Source: Halorussus sp. MSC15.2
GTDB lineage: Archaea > Halobacteriota > Halobacteria > Halobacteriales > Haladaptataceae
Direction: 5' to 3'
DNA length: 64,000 nucleotides
Assembly: GCF_010747475.1 (NCBI RefSeq)
Contig: NZ_VSLZ01000007.1
Span: 1 to 64,000, forward strand
Shown: positions 27,488 to 36,067 of the stretch, piece after piece
Layout of the letters: each line of letters starts with the position of its first letter
Numbering within the stretch: the first letter of the stretch is position 1
Position numbers and translations under genes: made by a program
Notes under the pieces: generated by a model
Told to the model about the DNA's origin: nothing
The model's database searches: none
Seen by the model: the letters and a program-made list of their open reading frames with translations, nothing else

Positions 27488-27938
27488 GCGAATACGTCAC
27501 CGAGGTGGCGTCGGAGAACCGACTGGGGGGACGCTATCGTGGCGTCCGGATGACGACGCGACCCGACGCAGATGTCGACGTCCACCGTCTGTAGCGTGCG
27601 GACCAACTCCGCGAGCGACTCCGCGGCAGTGCTTCCGTCGGCGTCGGCGAACAGCACGATGTCCACGTCGGGAGACAGACTCTCGAACCCATCGACGATA
27701 GCGGCACCTTTCCCCCGCCGCGTCGCCGAGTGATTGACCGTCACGTCAAGGTCGTCGATTGGAACCTCGATATCGCCGTCGAGTTCAACCCGTATCTCCT
27801 CCGGAGCGAGTACCGAAGTGACCTCGACAATGTAGTCCCGAAGAATATCAGAATCGGGGTTGTAGGCAGGGATGACCAGTCCTACAGAGCAGTCGATACG
27901 TGTTCCGATAAAGACTACGAGTATAGTTATTTTGGCAT
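27448..27938 (-). pseudogene. Family 2 glycosyltransferase remnant (N-terminal ~140 residues only)
   Basis: The open frame contains VGLVIPAYNPDSDILRDY, then HSATRRGKGAAIVDGFE, VDIVLFADADGSTAAES (the DxD-like donor site) and CVGSRRHPDATIASP, the order seen in dolichyl-phosphate sugar synthases of haloarchaea. It breaks after RRHLGDVFAWTA, losing the acceptor half, and runs into the GtrA remnant in a different frame, ending at 27448. No ATG, GTG or TTG opens the N-terminal end in frame; an ATG at 27936-27938 would do so only if one base were added to the TTTT run at 27930-27933. The locus is best read as an internal deletion. Confidence 0.75.
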
Positions 27939-28036
27939 ATTACACGTCGTTCTTAGAACATCGCAGAGGGAACTGGGAAAAACTACCACGGTCGGGTCTC
28001 TCCTCCATTCCCGTCGGTTCGCGGTTCGATACCTCC

Positions 28037-29011
28037 TCACCCCGCTGGCGTGGCCGCTTTGAGGTCGTAGGTCACCCCGGTCAGGTCTTCGGAGACCTCC
28101 CAGAGTCGCTCCGCGCGCTCCCGGTCGTAGGAGACGTCGCTGGACTGCTGGACGCTCGGCGGTCCCCGCATGTTCATCAACCCGCCGGGACCGACGTACT
28201 CTCCGCCCTCGATTTGCGGGGCGGTGGCGGCGTACAGCATCGGGAGCGCGCCCTGCTCGGCCGACTGTGCGAGGACCGCGTTCGCGGCTTTCATCGCCCA
28301 GAGTCGGAGGGTCGACCCCGCCATCTCCGGACCGCGGCGCTGGAGGTTCGTGGCGGCGTACCCCGGGTGACAGGCCACGCTGGTCACGTCCGCGCTCGCG
28401 TCGTCGAGTCGGCGCTGGAGTTCGTAGGCGAACAGCACGTTCGCCAGCTTGCTCTGGGCGTAGGCGTTCCACTCGTCGTAGGCGTCCTCGTGCTGGAGGT
28501 CCGCGAAATCGATGTCGCCGTTCTCGTGGACGCCGCTGCTCTGGGTGACCACTCGGGTCTCGCCGGGCGTCTCGCGGAGTCGGTCGAGGAGCAGGCCGGT
28601 CAGCGCGAAGTGGCCGAGGTGGTTGACGCCGAACTGCATCTCGAACCCGTTCTCGGTCTCGCGCCGCGGAATCGCCATCACCCCCGCGTTGTTGCAGAGG
28701 ACGTGCAACTCGTCGTGGGTGTCGCCGAACGACTCGGCGAACGACTCGACCGACGAGAGGTCGGCGAGGTCGAGTTCGGCCACTTCGAGCGACCCGCGGT
28801 GGCCGCCCTCCGTGTCCTCGCTCCGGAGTCGCCGCTTGGCGTCCTCGCCGCGGTCCTCGCTCCGGCAGGCCATGACGACGTGGGCACCTTTCCGGGCGAA
28901 CGCGCGGGTCGCCTCGTAGCCCAGACCGCTGTTCGCGCCCGTGACGACGACGGTCCGGTCGTCCATCTCGGGCATCCGGTCCGCGGTCCACTCGCCGCGA
29001 TTCGGTGACAT
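28037..29011 (-). CDS. Short-chain dehydrogenase/reductase (retinol dehydrogenase-like)
   Basis: The 324-residue enzyme has the SDR cofactor motif VVVTGANSGLGYEA (about residues 20-33), the NNAGV motif near residue 110, the Ser in VVTQSSGVHE and the catalytic YAQSKLAN (Tyr/Lys). The size and the CHPGYAATNLQ segment fit the RDH11-14-like branch found widely in haloarchaea, NAD(P)-dependent oxidoreductases of unknown physiological substrate. A later ATG (MPEMDDRTVV) is possible, but the first is kept because the extra residues are acidic. It is divergent from the gene at 29093 (82-nt spacer). Confidence 0.9.
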   Translation of the reverse strand: MSPNRGEWTADRMPEMDDRTVVVTGANSGLGYEATRAFARKGAHVVMACRSEDRGEDAKRRLRSEDTEGGHRGSLEVAELDLADLSSVESFAESFGDTHDELHVLCNNAGVMAIPRRETENGFEMQFGVNHLGHFALTGLLLDRLRETPGETRVVTQSSGVHENGDIDFADLQHEDAYDEWNAYAQSKLANVLFAYELQRRLDDASADVTSVACHPGYAATNLQRRGPEMAGSTLRLWAMKAANAVLAQSAEQGALPMLYAATAPQIEGGEYVGPGGLMNMRGPPSVQQSSDVSYDRERAERLWEVSEDLTGVTYDLKAATPAG

Positions 29012-29092
29012 GTGTCCGTGTAGGGTCGGCAGTCACTGAAAGGCATCGCCGCGGCAAGAACGCCTATAGCGATACGGTCCTCCGAGTCGAGT

Positions 29093-29545
29093 ATGCCGGG
29101 CGACGATTCCGGGACGAGCGAGCGGGAACCGTCCGAAAGCGACTCGACCGCTCAGGACCTGACCGACGCCGAACGCGAGGCGCTCCACGAACTGCAGGTC
29201 GGCATCGAACACGTCCGCCGGGGGTACGGCCGCCTGCTCGACTGCCACCATCAGGTCGGCCGCGGGATGGACCGGTTCGACGCCGCGCGCGAGAAACTCC
29301 GCGAAGCGGGCCACGACGAACTCGCCGACGAACTCCGGGACAGCCACCTCCCCGCGGGCGCGGTCGGGGACCAGTGGACCTACCAACTGGTCGAGACCTT
29401 CGAGGCGGAGTTCCTCGCCACAGTCTCAGAGTTCGAGGCGTCTGTCCGCGAGCAGTTAGCCGACGGAGAGAACCACGTCACCGAGCGGAAGTGCCAGCGC
29501 GAGTGGCGCGACCGGGCCGACGGCGAGGACTGGCGGAAGGACTGA
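29093..29545 (+). CDS. Acidic helical hypothetical protein
   Basis: The 150-residue, strongly acidic protein starts MPGDDSGTSEREPSESDS, a disordered leader of about 30 residues. The remainder is predicted helical (LTDAEREALHELQVGIEHVRRGYGRLLDCHHQVGRG), ending WRDRADGEDWRKD. Cys and His in LLDCHHQVG are present once, so a metal site is not obvious. No family recognised. The gene ends 4 nt before the convergent zinc-ribbon gene. Confidence 0.7.
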   Translation: MPGDDSGTSEREPSESDSTAQDLTDAEREALHELQVGIEHVRRGYGRLLDCHHQVGRGMDRFDAAREKLREAGHDELADELRDSHLPAGAVGDQWTYQLVETFEAEFLATVSEFEASVREQLADGENHVTERKCQREWRDRADGEDWRKD

Positions 29546-29549
29546 GACC

Positions 29550-29696
29550 CTACTCTCGGCGCTTCACGACGAACCCCCGACACTTCGGACAGACGACCAC
29601 CGAGCGCTCCTCGAACGTCGCCCTGCAGAGCGTGCAGACGTAGTCCCCCTCGTCGCCGGTACGGCGTCGCTCGACGAGTCGGCTGAAAATTCTCAC
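29550..29696 (-). CDS. Small zinc-ribbon protein
   Basis: A 48-residue protein is read from the GTG at 29696 (MRIFSRLVERRRTGD), with two CxxC knuckles, YVCTLCRATFEER and VVCPKCRGFVV, which should bind one zinc ion. An upstream in-frame ATG at 29786 would make 78 residues, but the extra segment has almost no acidic residues, unlike haloarchaeal proteins, so the short form is preferred. Small zinc fingers of this type are abundant in haloarchaea and mostly uncharacterised. Confidence 0.6.
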   Translation of the reverse strand: MRIFSRLVERRRTGDEGDYVCTLCRATFEERSVVVCPKCRGFVVKRRE

Positions 29697-29833
29697 GGGA
29701 GTGCCGACGCGACGGACGGGGAAAGTGATTTCCGCCGGCCGCTGACCTGTTTGCCCGCTTGCGATTCTGACGCCACTGGCGACCATTGTCCCGACCCGCG
29801 GATTTTTGGCCGGTGAGAACTACCGTAGGACCG

Positions 29834-30502
29834 ATGAGCGAACAGCGAGGCGACGACGGACCGCCGACCGACCGCGAGTCGCCGGTCGGCCAACCGGTCG
29901 TCCGCGGCGACGAGACGGTCACAGGACAGGACGCCGAGCAGGCCAAGGCGTTCGACCCGACCGACCCCGAGAGCGTCGCGGCGGCCGCCGAGACTGTCGG
30001 GAAGTTCGCCGAGAACACCGCCGGGGGCGAGGACAACGTGTATATGCTCCGGGGGGCGGCGGCGTGCGCCGCGCTCGTTCGCGGCGAAGGGTCGTACAAG
30101 GCCGCGGCCGAGCGCGCGGGCGGCGACGTGACGGTTGCGTTCATCCGGAAGTGGGCGCGCGTCCACGACCTGCCCCAGTCCATCCGTCGCTACGTCGCCA
30201 TGGGGCACGTCGCGCCGACCGCGGCCAAGCACATCGCCCGCGTCGGCGGCGAGGAGCGCTTCCAACTCGCGTGGGCCGTCCTCGACGGTGACCTGACAGT
30301 CCGAGAGGTCCGGTCGGTCGCCAGCGAGGTCAACGGGGGCACTCCGGTCGAGGACGCGCTGGCCGACCACGGCGTAACGCCGGGCGAACTCACCGTCACG
30401 CTCCCGAACGACACCTACCGGGAACTCCGCCGGACCGCCGCGATGGAGGGACGGGACCCCGAGGAACTGGTCGCCGAGGCGCTGGACGAGAACCTCTCCT
30501 GA
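29834..30502 (+). CDS. Putative DNA-binding protein: ParB-like HTH plus ribbon-helix-helix-like tail
   Basis: Start at MSEQRGDDGPPTD, giving 222 residues. After a disordered acidic leader (1-50), residues about 70-155 contain YMLRGAAACAALVRGEGSYKAAAE, then LPQSIRRYVAMGHVAPTAAKHIA and LAWAVLDGDLTVREVRSVASE. This follows the KorB/ParB HTH layout (lp..i...v..G.i...hA, then lsvRev). The last ~40 residues (LTVTLPNDTYRELRRTAAMEG) look like a CopG-type ribbon-helix-helix. I believe related haloarchaeal proteins are annotated only as a domain of unknown function. A DNA-binding or partition role is inference. Confidence 0.7.
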   Translation: MSEQRGDDGPPTDRESPVGQPVVRGDETVTGQDAEQAKAFDPTDPESVAAAAETVGKFAENTAGGEDNVYMLRGAAACAALVRGEGSYKAAAERAGGDVTVAFIRKWARVHDLPQSIRRYVAMGHVAPTAAKHIARVGGEERFQLAWAVLDGDLTVREVRSVASEVNGGTPVEDALADHGVTPGELTVTLPNDTYRELRRTAAMEGRDPEELVAEALDENLS

Positions 30503-30512
30503 GCGTCGGGCA

Positions 30513-31781
30513 CTACCGCAGGAACTCCGCCGCCGCGTCGGACAGCACTTCTCCCGCCGTCAGCACCTCCGCCCACGGAATCGTCTCGTCGGGGAAGTGG
30601 GCCTGCTCGATGGACCCCGGACCGAACATCACGGTCGGGATTCCGGCCTCGTTGTACCAGCGAGCGTCCGCGCCGTAGGTCGCTCCGCGGGAGTCGGCGT
30701 CGTCGAGTCCGTTCGCCGCCATCGCGCGCTGGACCGCCCCGACGACCGGTTCGTCGGCGTCGATTTCGGAGGCCTCGAACTGGACCGAGAACCGCTCGAA
30801 CTCCGGCGGATGGTCGGTCAACCACTCGTCCTCGGCGACGAGTTCGGCGAGGCGCTGGTCGAAGGTCTCCTCGACCTCCGCCACCGTCTCGCCCGGCGCG
30901 ACGCCGATTCGAAGCTCGGCCGTCAACTCGGCCGGAACCGACGACGCCCAACTGCCCGCCTCGACCCGGCCGACGACCACGGGCCACGGAACTGGGAAGT
31001 CCTCGTAGAGCGGATGGGTCACGCGCTCGCCGCGTTCGGTCTCCAACGCCGCGAACGCACGCCGAATCTCCTCGAAGTACGGGAGGACGTCCACGCCGCG
31101 CCACCGGGTCGCGGCGTGGGCCGACCGGCCGGTGAGGCGGAGGCGCTTCATCAGACTCCCCTCGGAGGCCGTGACGGGCCGGAGGTCGGTGGGTTCGGCG
31201 ATTATCGCGGCGTCACGGTCGAAGGGATAGGGGTTCGACAGCGCGGCCGAGGCCGCGCCGATACCGCCCGCCTCCTCGCCGACGACGCTCTCGACCACGA
31301 TTCGTCCGTCGAGGGACTCGTCGGTCGACGCTTCGAGGTGTTTCGCCGCGAAGACGCACGCCGCGAGACCGCACTTCATGTCGGCTGCCCCGCGCGCCGT
31401 GAGCGTCTCCTCGTCGCCGTCCCCGCGCCACGTCGGGTCGAACGGGTCGCTCGACCACGACTCGCGGGCGACCGGCACCACGTCCACGTGCCCGTTCAGC
31501 ACGAGCGTGTGTCCGGCGTCGGGGTCGCCCATTTCGAGGACACCGCCGACGCTCGGCCGGTCCGCGACGGAAATCGCGTCGGGGTCGTCCGGGAACGAGG
31601 AGTGGGCGGCCAACTCTTCGGCGTCGGCGGTCCACTCGTAGGTCTCGAAGCCGAGTTCGTCGAGACGCTCTCGGACGTACGCCTGTGCGGGCGCTTCGTT
31701 CCGCTGGGTGGTGTCGAATCGGAGGAGTTCCTCGGCGAACTCCCGGAGGTCGTCGCCGCGTTCGCGGGCGAATTCGTTCAT
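30513..31781 (-). CDS. M20 family metallopeptidase (ArgE/DapE-like deacylase)
   Basis: Start at [18 protein letters not shown], giving 422 residues; an ATG 72 nt upstream would put tRNA-promoter sequence inside the gene. The di-zinc site is complete: LNGHVDVVP (His), [12 protein letters not shown] (bridging Asp), [10 protein letters not shown] (catalytic Glu and Glu ligand), IAEPTD and the C-terminal His in EQAHFPDE. A dimerisation lid occupies about residues 190-305. The closest match in motif style is acetylornithine deacetylase/succinyl-diaminopimelate desuccinylase; the actual substrate is unassigned. Confidence 0.92.
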   Translation of the reverse strand: MNEFARERGDDLREFAEELLRFDTTQRNEAPAQAYVRERLDELGFETYEWTADAEELAAHSSFPDDPDAISVADRPSVGGVLEMGDPDAGHTLVLNGHVDVVPVARESWSSDPFDPTWRGDGDEETLTARGAADMKCGLAACVFAAKHLEASTDESLDGRIVVESVVGEEAGGIGAASAALSNPYPFDRDAAIIAEPTDLRPVTASEGSLMKRLRLTGRSAHAATRWRGVDVLPYFEEIRRAFAALETERGERVTHPLYEDFPVPWPVVVGRVEAGSWASSVPAELTAELRIGVAPGETVAEVEETFDQRLAELVAEDEWLTDHPPEFERFSVQFEASEIDADEPVVGAVQRAMAANGLDDADSRGATYGADARWYNEAGIPTVMFGPGSIEQAHFPDETIPWAEVLTAGEVLSDAAAEFLR

Positions 31782-31831
31782 GCGCGAATCGACTGACGGG
31801 GTGCGGGTAAAGTTTCCGGGAAATAGTAAAC

Positions 31832-31838
31832 GTTTAAC
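31832..31838 (+). promoter_or_regulatory. TATA-like box for tRNA-Lys
   Basis: GTTTAAC lies about 28 nt before the first base of the tRNA at 31864, the standard archaeal TATA position. The region 31820-31840 is the only AT-rich stretch between the peptidase gene and the tRNA. Confidence 0.6.
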
Positions 31839-31863
31839 CCTCGTCGCCCGCAAGCGAGAGTGA

Positions 31864-32190
<327 letters not shown>

Positions 32191-32200
32191 CGTCGACCGA

Positions 32201-32209
32201 ATACTTATC
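32201..32209 (+). promoter_or_regulatory. TATA-like box for the CBS-domain gene
   Basis: ATACTTATC is centred about 28 nt upstream of the ATG at 32234, consistent with a leaderless transcript and supporting the MEDIFVGRL start over an earlier in-frame ATG at 32183. Confidence 0.5.
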
Positions 32210-32233
32210 AGCGAGGACGCAAAAGGAACGTTC

Positions 32234-32638
32234 ATGGAAGATATCTTCGTCGGACGACTCATGTCGTCCCCCGTCGAGACGGTCTCACCGGACACCGAGG
32301 TTCACGTCGCGGCCGAGAAGATGATAGACGAGCGCATCGGGTCGGTCCTCGTCACGGACGACGAGGGCCAACTCGCCGGTATCCTGACCGCCACGGACTT
32401 CGTCCACATCGCCGCCGAACAGCGGTGGGCCGCCGACGCGACGGTTGAGACCTACATGACGACCGACGTGACGACGACGACGGCGAACGCCGAAATACGC
32501 GACGTCGCGGACACGATGATAGAACAGGGCTTTCACCACATGCCTGTCGTGGACGAGACCGAAGGCGTCGTCGGCATCATCACGACGACGGACATCACGG
32601 CGTACATGTCCCACGTTCAGACGCCGAGTCCGTCGTAA
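32234..32638 (+). CDS. CBS-domain pair protein
   Basis: Start at MEDIFVGRLMSSPVETV gives 134 residues, exactly one CBS pair (Bateman module). CBS1 covers about 8-63 (VLVTDDEGQLAGILTATDFV) and CBS2 about 72-128 (YMTTDVTTTTANAEIRDVAD, then MPVVDETEGVVGIITTTDI). Such modules bind adenosine nucleotides and sense energy state; stand-alone forms regulate partners in trans. No partner is evident in the neighbourhood. Confidence 0.92.
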   Translation: MEDIFVGRLMSSPVETVSPDTEVHVAAEKMIDERIGSVLVTDDEGQLAGILTATDFVHIAAEQRWAADATVETYMTTDVTTTTANAEIRDVADTMIEQGFHHMPVVDETEGVVGIITTTDITAYMSHVQTPSPS

Positions 32639-32754
32639 TCGGCGCGTCGGCGGTTCCGGGTCGGTCTCCTGTCGCGGTCGAGTCGGTCGGCGACGAGCGT
32701 CGTTCACAGTCGCCGCAAAGTTTCGAGAATCGGACGAGCGGACGCTTCCGCGTC

Positions 32755-33144
32755 CTACGGTTCCCTCACGGAGTCGATTTTCATCAGCGGGTAGCCGTCC
32801 TCCATCTCCATCCGGGTGACGACTTCGACGCCCTCGTGGTCCACGACGATTTCGACCTCCATGAACCGGCCCGTGAGTTCCGTGTACCCGCCGGTCATCT
32901 CCGCCGCCAGTTTCTCGGTCAGAATATCGACGGTCACGCGCTCGCAGAACGGTTGGTTCTCGATGGCGTCCTCCATCGCGGTTTCGAGGCTGGGGGCGCT
33001 CTCGGGACTGACGGGCGTCCCGGCGAACTGGTGGTAGAGCGCACCGAACTTGATGCCCGCCTCGAAGCAGGCCGCGTCGCGGTCGGTGGGGTCCGAATCG
33101 GCGGGGCCGGTTCGTTCGGCGGAATCGGCGTCGCTGGAGTCCAT
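32755..33144 (-). CDS. mptD: Archaeal dihydroneopterin aldolase (MptD type)
   Basis: Start at MDSSDADSAERTGPAD gives 129 residues; an upstream TTG adds four. After a 25-residue acidic leader comes the MptD/DUF372 signature ACFEAGIKFGALYHQFAGTP, then ERVTVDILTEKLAAEMTGGY and the C-terminal EMEDGYPLMKIDSV. The enzyme cleaves dihydroneopterin to 6-hydroxymethyl-dihydropterin in the archaeal pterin (folate/tetrahydromethanopterin) pathway. It is divergent from the aIF2-beta gene with a 93-nt spacer. Confidence 0.85.
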   Translation of the reverse strand: MDSSDADSAERTGPADSDPTDRDAACFEAGIKFGALYHQFAGTPVSPESAPSLETAMEDAIENQPFCERVTVDILTEKLAAEMTGGYTELTGRFMEVEIVVDHEGVEVVTRMEMEDGYPLMKIDSVREP

Positions 33145-33237
33145 AGTCGTGACCAAGCGGGCCTGCGAGAAAAGCCGCCCGGTCTGTGCGCCGGACCATC
33201 ACGGAATACCTTTTAACGTCCAACACCTCATTCGCCC

Positions 33238-33846
33238 ATGGACTATTCAGCGAATCTCGACAGAGCGATGGACGCGACACCCGACTTCGAAGAGCAGAGC
33301 GACCGATTCAGCTACCCCGACGCGGACGCCCAGAAGGACGGCGCGTTCACACGATTCACCAACTTGAGCGACGTCGCGGACGCGCTCGGCCGCGACACCG
33401 AACACATCCACAGCGCGCTCCAGCGCGAACTCGGGACCAACGGGAAACTCGAAGACGGTCGCGCCCGGTACAACGGGACCTTCTCGGGGTCCGACTTCGA
33501 CGCCGCCCTCGAGAGCTACGTGCAGGAGTTCGTCCTCTGCTCGGAGTGCGGCCTGCCGGACACCCGCCTCGTCCGCGAGAACCGCAACCTGATGCTGCGG
33601 TGTGACGCCTGCGGAGCGTTCCGACCCGTCACCAAGCGGTCGAGTTCGACCCAGAACCAGAACCGCGACGCCGTCGAGGAGGGTGCCACCTACGAGGTCA
33701 AGATTACCGGCACCGGCCGAAAGGGCGACGGCGTGGCCGAGAAAGGCAAGTACACCATCTTCGTCCCCGGCGCACAGGAAGGCGACGTGGTGCAGATTTA
33801 CATCAAGAACATCAGCGGGAATCTGGCGTTCGCGCGACTCGCCTGA
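33238..33846 (+). CDS. Translation initiation factor aIF2 beta subunit with C-terminal TRAM domain
   Basis: The 202-residue protein has an N-terminal aIF2-beta core (about 1-135) ending in the zinc ribbon: VLCSECGLPDTRL and MLRCDACGAFRPV. A short Ser/Gln linker follows, and a TRAM domain (about 147-202: EEGATYEVKITGTGRKGDGV, GKYTIFVPGAQEGD). The TRAM fusion is the usual haloarchaeal arrangement. With alpha and gamma subunits it delivers initiator tRNA to the ribosome. A TTTTAACG element about 25-30 nt before the ATG may be its TATA box. Confidence 0.95.
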   Translation: MDYSANLDRAMDATPDFEEQSDRFSYPDADAQKDGAFTRFTNLSDVADALGRDTEHIHSALQRELGTNGKLEDGRARYNGTFSGSDFDAALESYVQEFVLCSECGLPDTRLVRENRNLMLRCDACGAFRPVTKRSSSTQNQNRDAVEEGATYEVKITGTGRKGDGVAEKGKYTIFVPGAQEGDVVQIYIKNISGNLAFARLA

Positions 33847-33891
33847 AACTCTCTCGACTCGGTTCTCTTCCCGGTTCTTCTCCACGACCTC

Positions 33892-34119
33892 TTACTCCGT
33901 CAGCGGCAGAATAACGCCGAACACCAGCGGCGACAGGAGCGCGCCGAGCGTGCCGAGTATCTCCATATCGACGAACAGCGCGTTCTCCCACGCGGGGAGC
34001 GTGACGTGCATCGCCGCGGCGGCGAGTTCGGCACCCGCTCCGACCGCGAACAGCGTGATACTCAGCAGGAATCCGGCCTTCGTCAACCGCTGGTAGTTCA
34101 AGTCGCCGTATCGACCCAT
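33892..34119 (-). CDS. Small two-helix membrane protein
   Basis: The 75-residue protein begins MGRYGDLNYQRLTKAG and has two hydrophobic segments at about 17-38 and 51-71, joined by a loop with LPAWENALFVDME. The pattern suggests a small haloarchaeal integral membrane protein of unknown function. It is divergent from the other small membrane protein at 34210 and the 90-nt spacer includes CCCTTTACAC. Confidence 0.65.
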   Translation of the reverse strand: MGRYGDLNYQRLTKAGFLLSITLFAVGAGAELAAAAMHVTLPAWENALFVDMEILGTLGALLSPLVFGVILPLTE

Positions 34120-34209
34120 GTCGGCGAGGTAGCGTGTCGGTCGAGAAAAACGTTCCTGAACCTCCCGAACGCAAAACCCCTTTACACGCCGAGTTCGTCC
34201 GTCGGGGTG

Positions 34210-34446
34210 ATGTACGAACTCCTGACGGAACTCGGGTCCGAGGTACTCGCGGTAGTCGCCTACGCTTTCGGAACCCTCGCGCTGTCGCTACTCGGTCTCT
34301 TCGCGGAGTACAACAGTCTCCAGCAACTCCTCGGCGGGGACAAAGTGCTCGCTGGCTGGTTCGCGGTCATGGGCATCGTCGCGCTCGCGTTCGCGGTGAA
34401 CCTCGGGCGCGAGAAGCTGCTGCCGCAGCTCGCGGCGGACGACTGA
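34210..34446 (+). CDS. Small two-helix membrane protein
   Basis: The 78-residue protein starts MYELLTELGSEVLAVVAYAF and contains two predicted helices (about 10-32 and 45-65) with a loop AEYNSLQQLLGGDK, ending in a charged GREKLLPQLAADD tail. No family recognised. A CCTTTACACG stretch about 30 nt upstream may be the TATA box. The ATG at 34210 was chosen over an upstream in-frame ATG because the added residues would cross the promoter. Confidence 0.65.
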   Translation: MYELLTELGSEVLAVVAYAFGTLALSLLGLFAEYNSLQQLLGGDKVLAGWFAVMGIVALAFAVNLGREKLLPQLAADD

Positions 34447-34533
34447 CCTGCGGAGGGCATCGACGTGACGCGCTCGGCCGGAGTCCGAGCGAATCGCACC
34501 TTACTTATCACCTGCTTCCCTCCCTTCAGTTGA

Positions 34534-35364
34534 ATGGACGACCCAGTCCTGCTTACGGGCGCGGAAGGCCGCGTCGGGCAGGCCATCCTCTCGGACCTCT
34601 CGGCGGAGTACGAGTGGCGACTGCTCGACCGCGACCCGCCGACTCGCGAGACGAACCACGAGTTCGTCGTCGCAGACATCACCGACGAGGAGGCCGTCCG
34701 GGAGGCCATGGACGGCGTCGGCGCGGTCGTACACCTCGCCGGCGACCCACGTCCCGAAGCGCCGTGGAACAGCGTCCTGACGAACAACATCGACGGCACG
34801 CGCAACGTCTTCGAGGCCGCAATCGACGCGGGCGTCGAGAAGGTCGCGTTCGCCTCGTCGAACCACGCGGTCGGCGCGTACGAGACCGACGAGCGCACGC
34901 CCGAGATGTACCGCCGCGACGACGACTACCGACTCGACGGCACCGAGTTCCCCCGACCGGGCAACCTCTACGGCGTCAGCAAGGCGACCGGCGAGGTGCT
35001 GGGTCGGTACTACCACGACGAGCACGACCTCAGCGTCGTCTGCGTCCGCATCGGCAACCTCACCGAGAACCACCCGCCGAAGGACTACGAGCGCGGACAG
35101 GCGATGTGGCTCTCCCACCGGGACTGCGCCCACCTCTTCGACCGCTGTATCCGGGCCGACTACGACTTCGAAATCGTCTACGGCATCTCGGACAACGACC
35201 GGAAGTACTACTCCATCGAGCGCGCGAAGGAGGTGCTGGGCTACGACCCGCAGGACAACTCCGCGGAGTTCGCGGACGACGAAGCCGACGTGGCCGAGAC
35301 CGGAGACGGAACCGAGGACGCCGACGATACCGGAAACGCGGCCGAGAGCCAGACGGACGACTGA
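34534..35364 (+). CDS. azf: NAD+-dependent glucose-6-phosphate dehydrogenase, archaeal SDR type
   Basis: The 276-residue protein starts MDDPVLLTGAEGRVGQAIL, a Rossmann GxxGxxG. It has VVHLAGDPRPEAPW, the catalytic LYGVSKATGEVLGRYY (Tyr/Lys) and VYGISDNDRKYYS. These agree closely with my recollection of Azf, the archaeal zwischenferment of Haloferax volcanii, which opens the oxidative pentose phosphate pathway with NAD+ instead of the bacterial Zwf. The last ~25 residues are an acidic tail. In Haloferax azf lies near rpa2, histone and HDAC genes; the same order holds here about 5 kb away, which supports the call. Confidence 0.85.
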   Translation: MDDPVLLTGAEGRVGQAILSDLSAEYEWRLLDRDPPTRETNHEFVVADITDEEAVREAMDGVGAVVHLAGDPRPEAPWNSVLTNNIDGTRNVFEAAIDAGVEKVAFASSNHAVGAYETDERTPEMYRRDDDYRLDGTEFPRPGNLYGVSKATGEVLGRYYHDEHDLSVVCVRIGNLTENHPPKDYERGQAMWLSHRDCAHLFDRCIRADYDFEIVYGISDNDRKYYSIERAKEVLGYDPQDNSAEFADDEADVAETGDGTEDADDTGNAAESQTDD

Positions 35365-35371
35365 CCGGGCG

Positions 35372-35989
35372 TCAGTCGAACAGGCCTTCCACGTCCGATT
35401 CTCTGTGGTCGCGCTTTCCCACCGCGCCCGCCATTCGCTGGAAGATGATACCTCGATTCGCAGCGTCGCGTGCGAAGTCCATCACGAACGTCACGAACTG
35501 ACTGGTCGCCTTCTCGTCGTCGAGGTCGTCGCGGGCGTACGCCACCGCCTTCTCGACGGTCTCCTCGTCGTAGCCGTACTCCTCGGCCAGCACCGCGGCG
35601 GCGACCGCGGCCGCGTCGAAGCGCAGGTCCTCGGGCCTGAGCGCCACGCCCTCGTAGGTCAGGCGCGGCAGCGCAGCGCGTTCGACGTGTTCCGGGTCGG
35701 CGGCGACGGCCCGGAGGTACGTCCGCACCTCGCCGACGTTCACTTCGCGGTAGTCCGCCGGGAGGTCGGCGAGGTACGTCGCCCCGCTCTCGGCGAGACC
35801 GCGGACGCCCGTCCAATTCGCGTCGTGGGCGTGGTGGACCGCGGCCGTGAACTGAATCAGGCCGTGGAGGAACCGCTCGTCGTCGGTGCCCGACTCCAAG
35901 TCGAGCCAGTGGTCCTCCCACGCGTCGTGGGCCGCGTGGTACTCGCCGTCGTTGTAGATGGCGATACCGGCCCGGAGGTGGTCGTCCAT
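35372..35989 (-). CDS. DUF309 domain protein
   Basis: Start at MDDHLRAGIAIYNDGEYHAA gives 205 residues. The DUF309 core is helical with the signature GIAIYNDGEYHAAHDAWEDHW and FLHGLIQFTAAVHHAHDANW, in which the His/Glu residues (EYHAAHDAWEDHW) could bind a ligand or metal. The rest (about 110-205) is an acidic helical extension. Function of the family is unknown. It is convergent with azf (7 nt between stops) and divergent from the PQQ-propeller genes. Confidence 0.88.
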   Translation of the reverse strand: MDDHLRAGIAIYNDGEYHAAHDAWEDHWLDLESGTDDERFLHGLIQFTAAVHHAHDANWTGVRGLAESGATYLADLPADYREVNVGEVRTYLRAVAADPEHVERAALPRLTYEGVALRPEDLRFDAAAVAAAVLAEEYGYDEETVEKAVAYARDDLDDEKATSQFVTFVMDFARDAANRGIIFQRMAGAVGKRDHRESDVEGLFD

Positions 35990-36067
35990 GCGACGCGCTT
36001 GGGCGTCGGCAAGCAAGTGCGTTCGGACTCGAAAGTATCAAATTCCCGGCGTGAATCTGTCGGTCCG

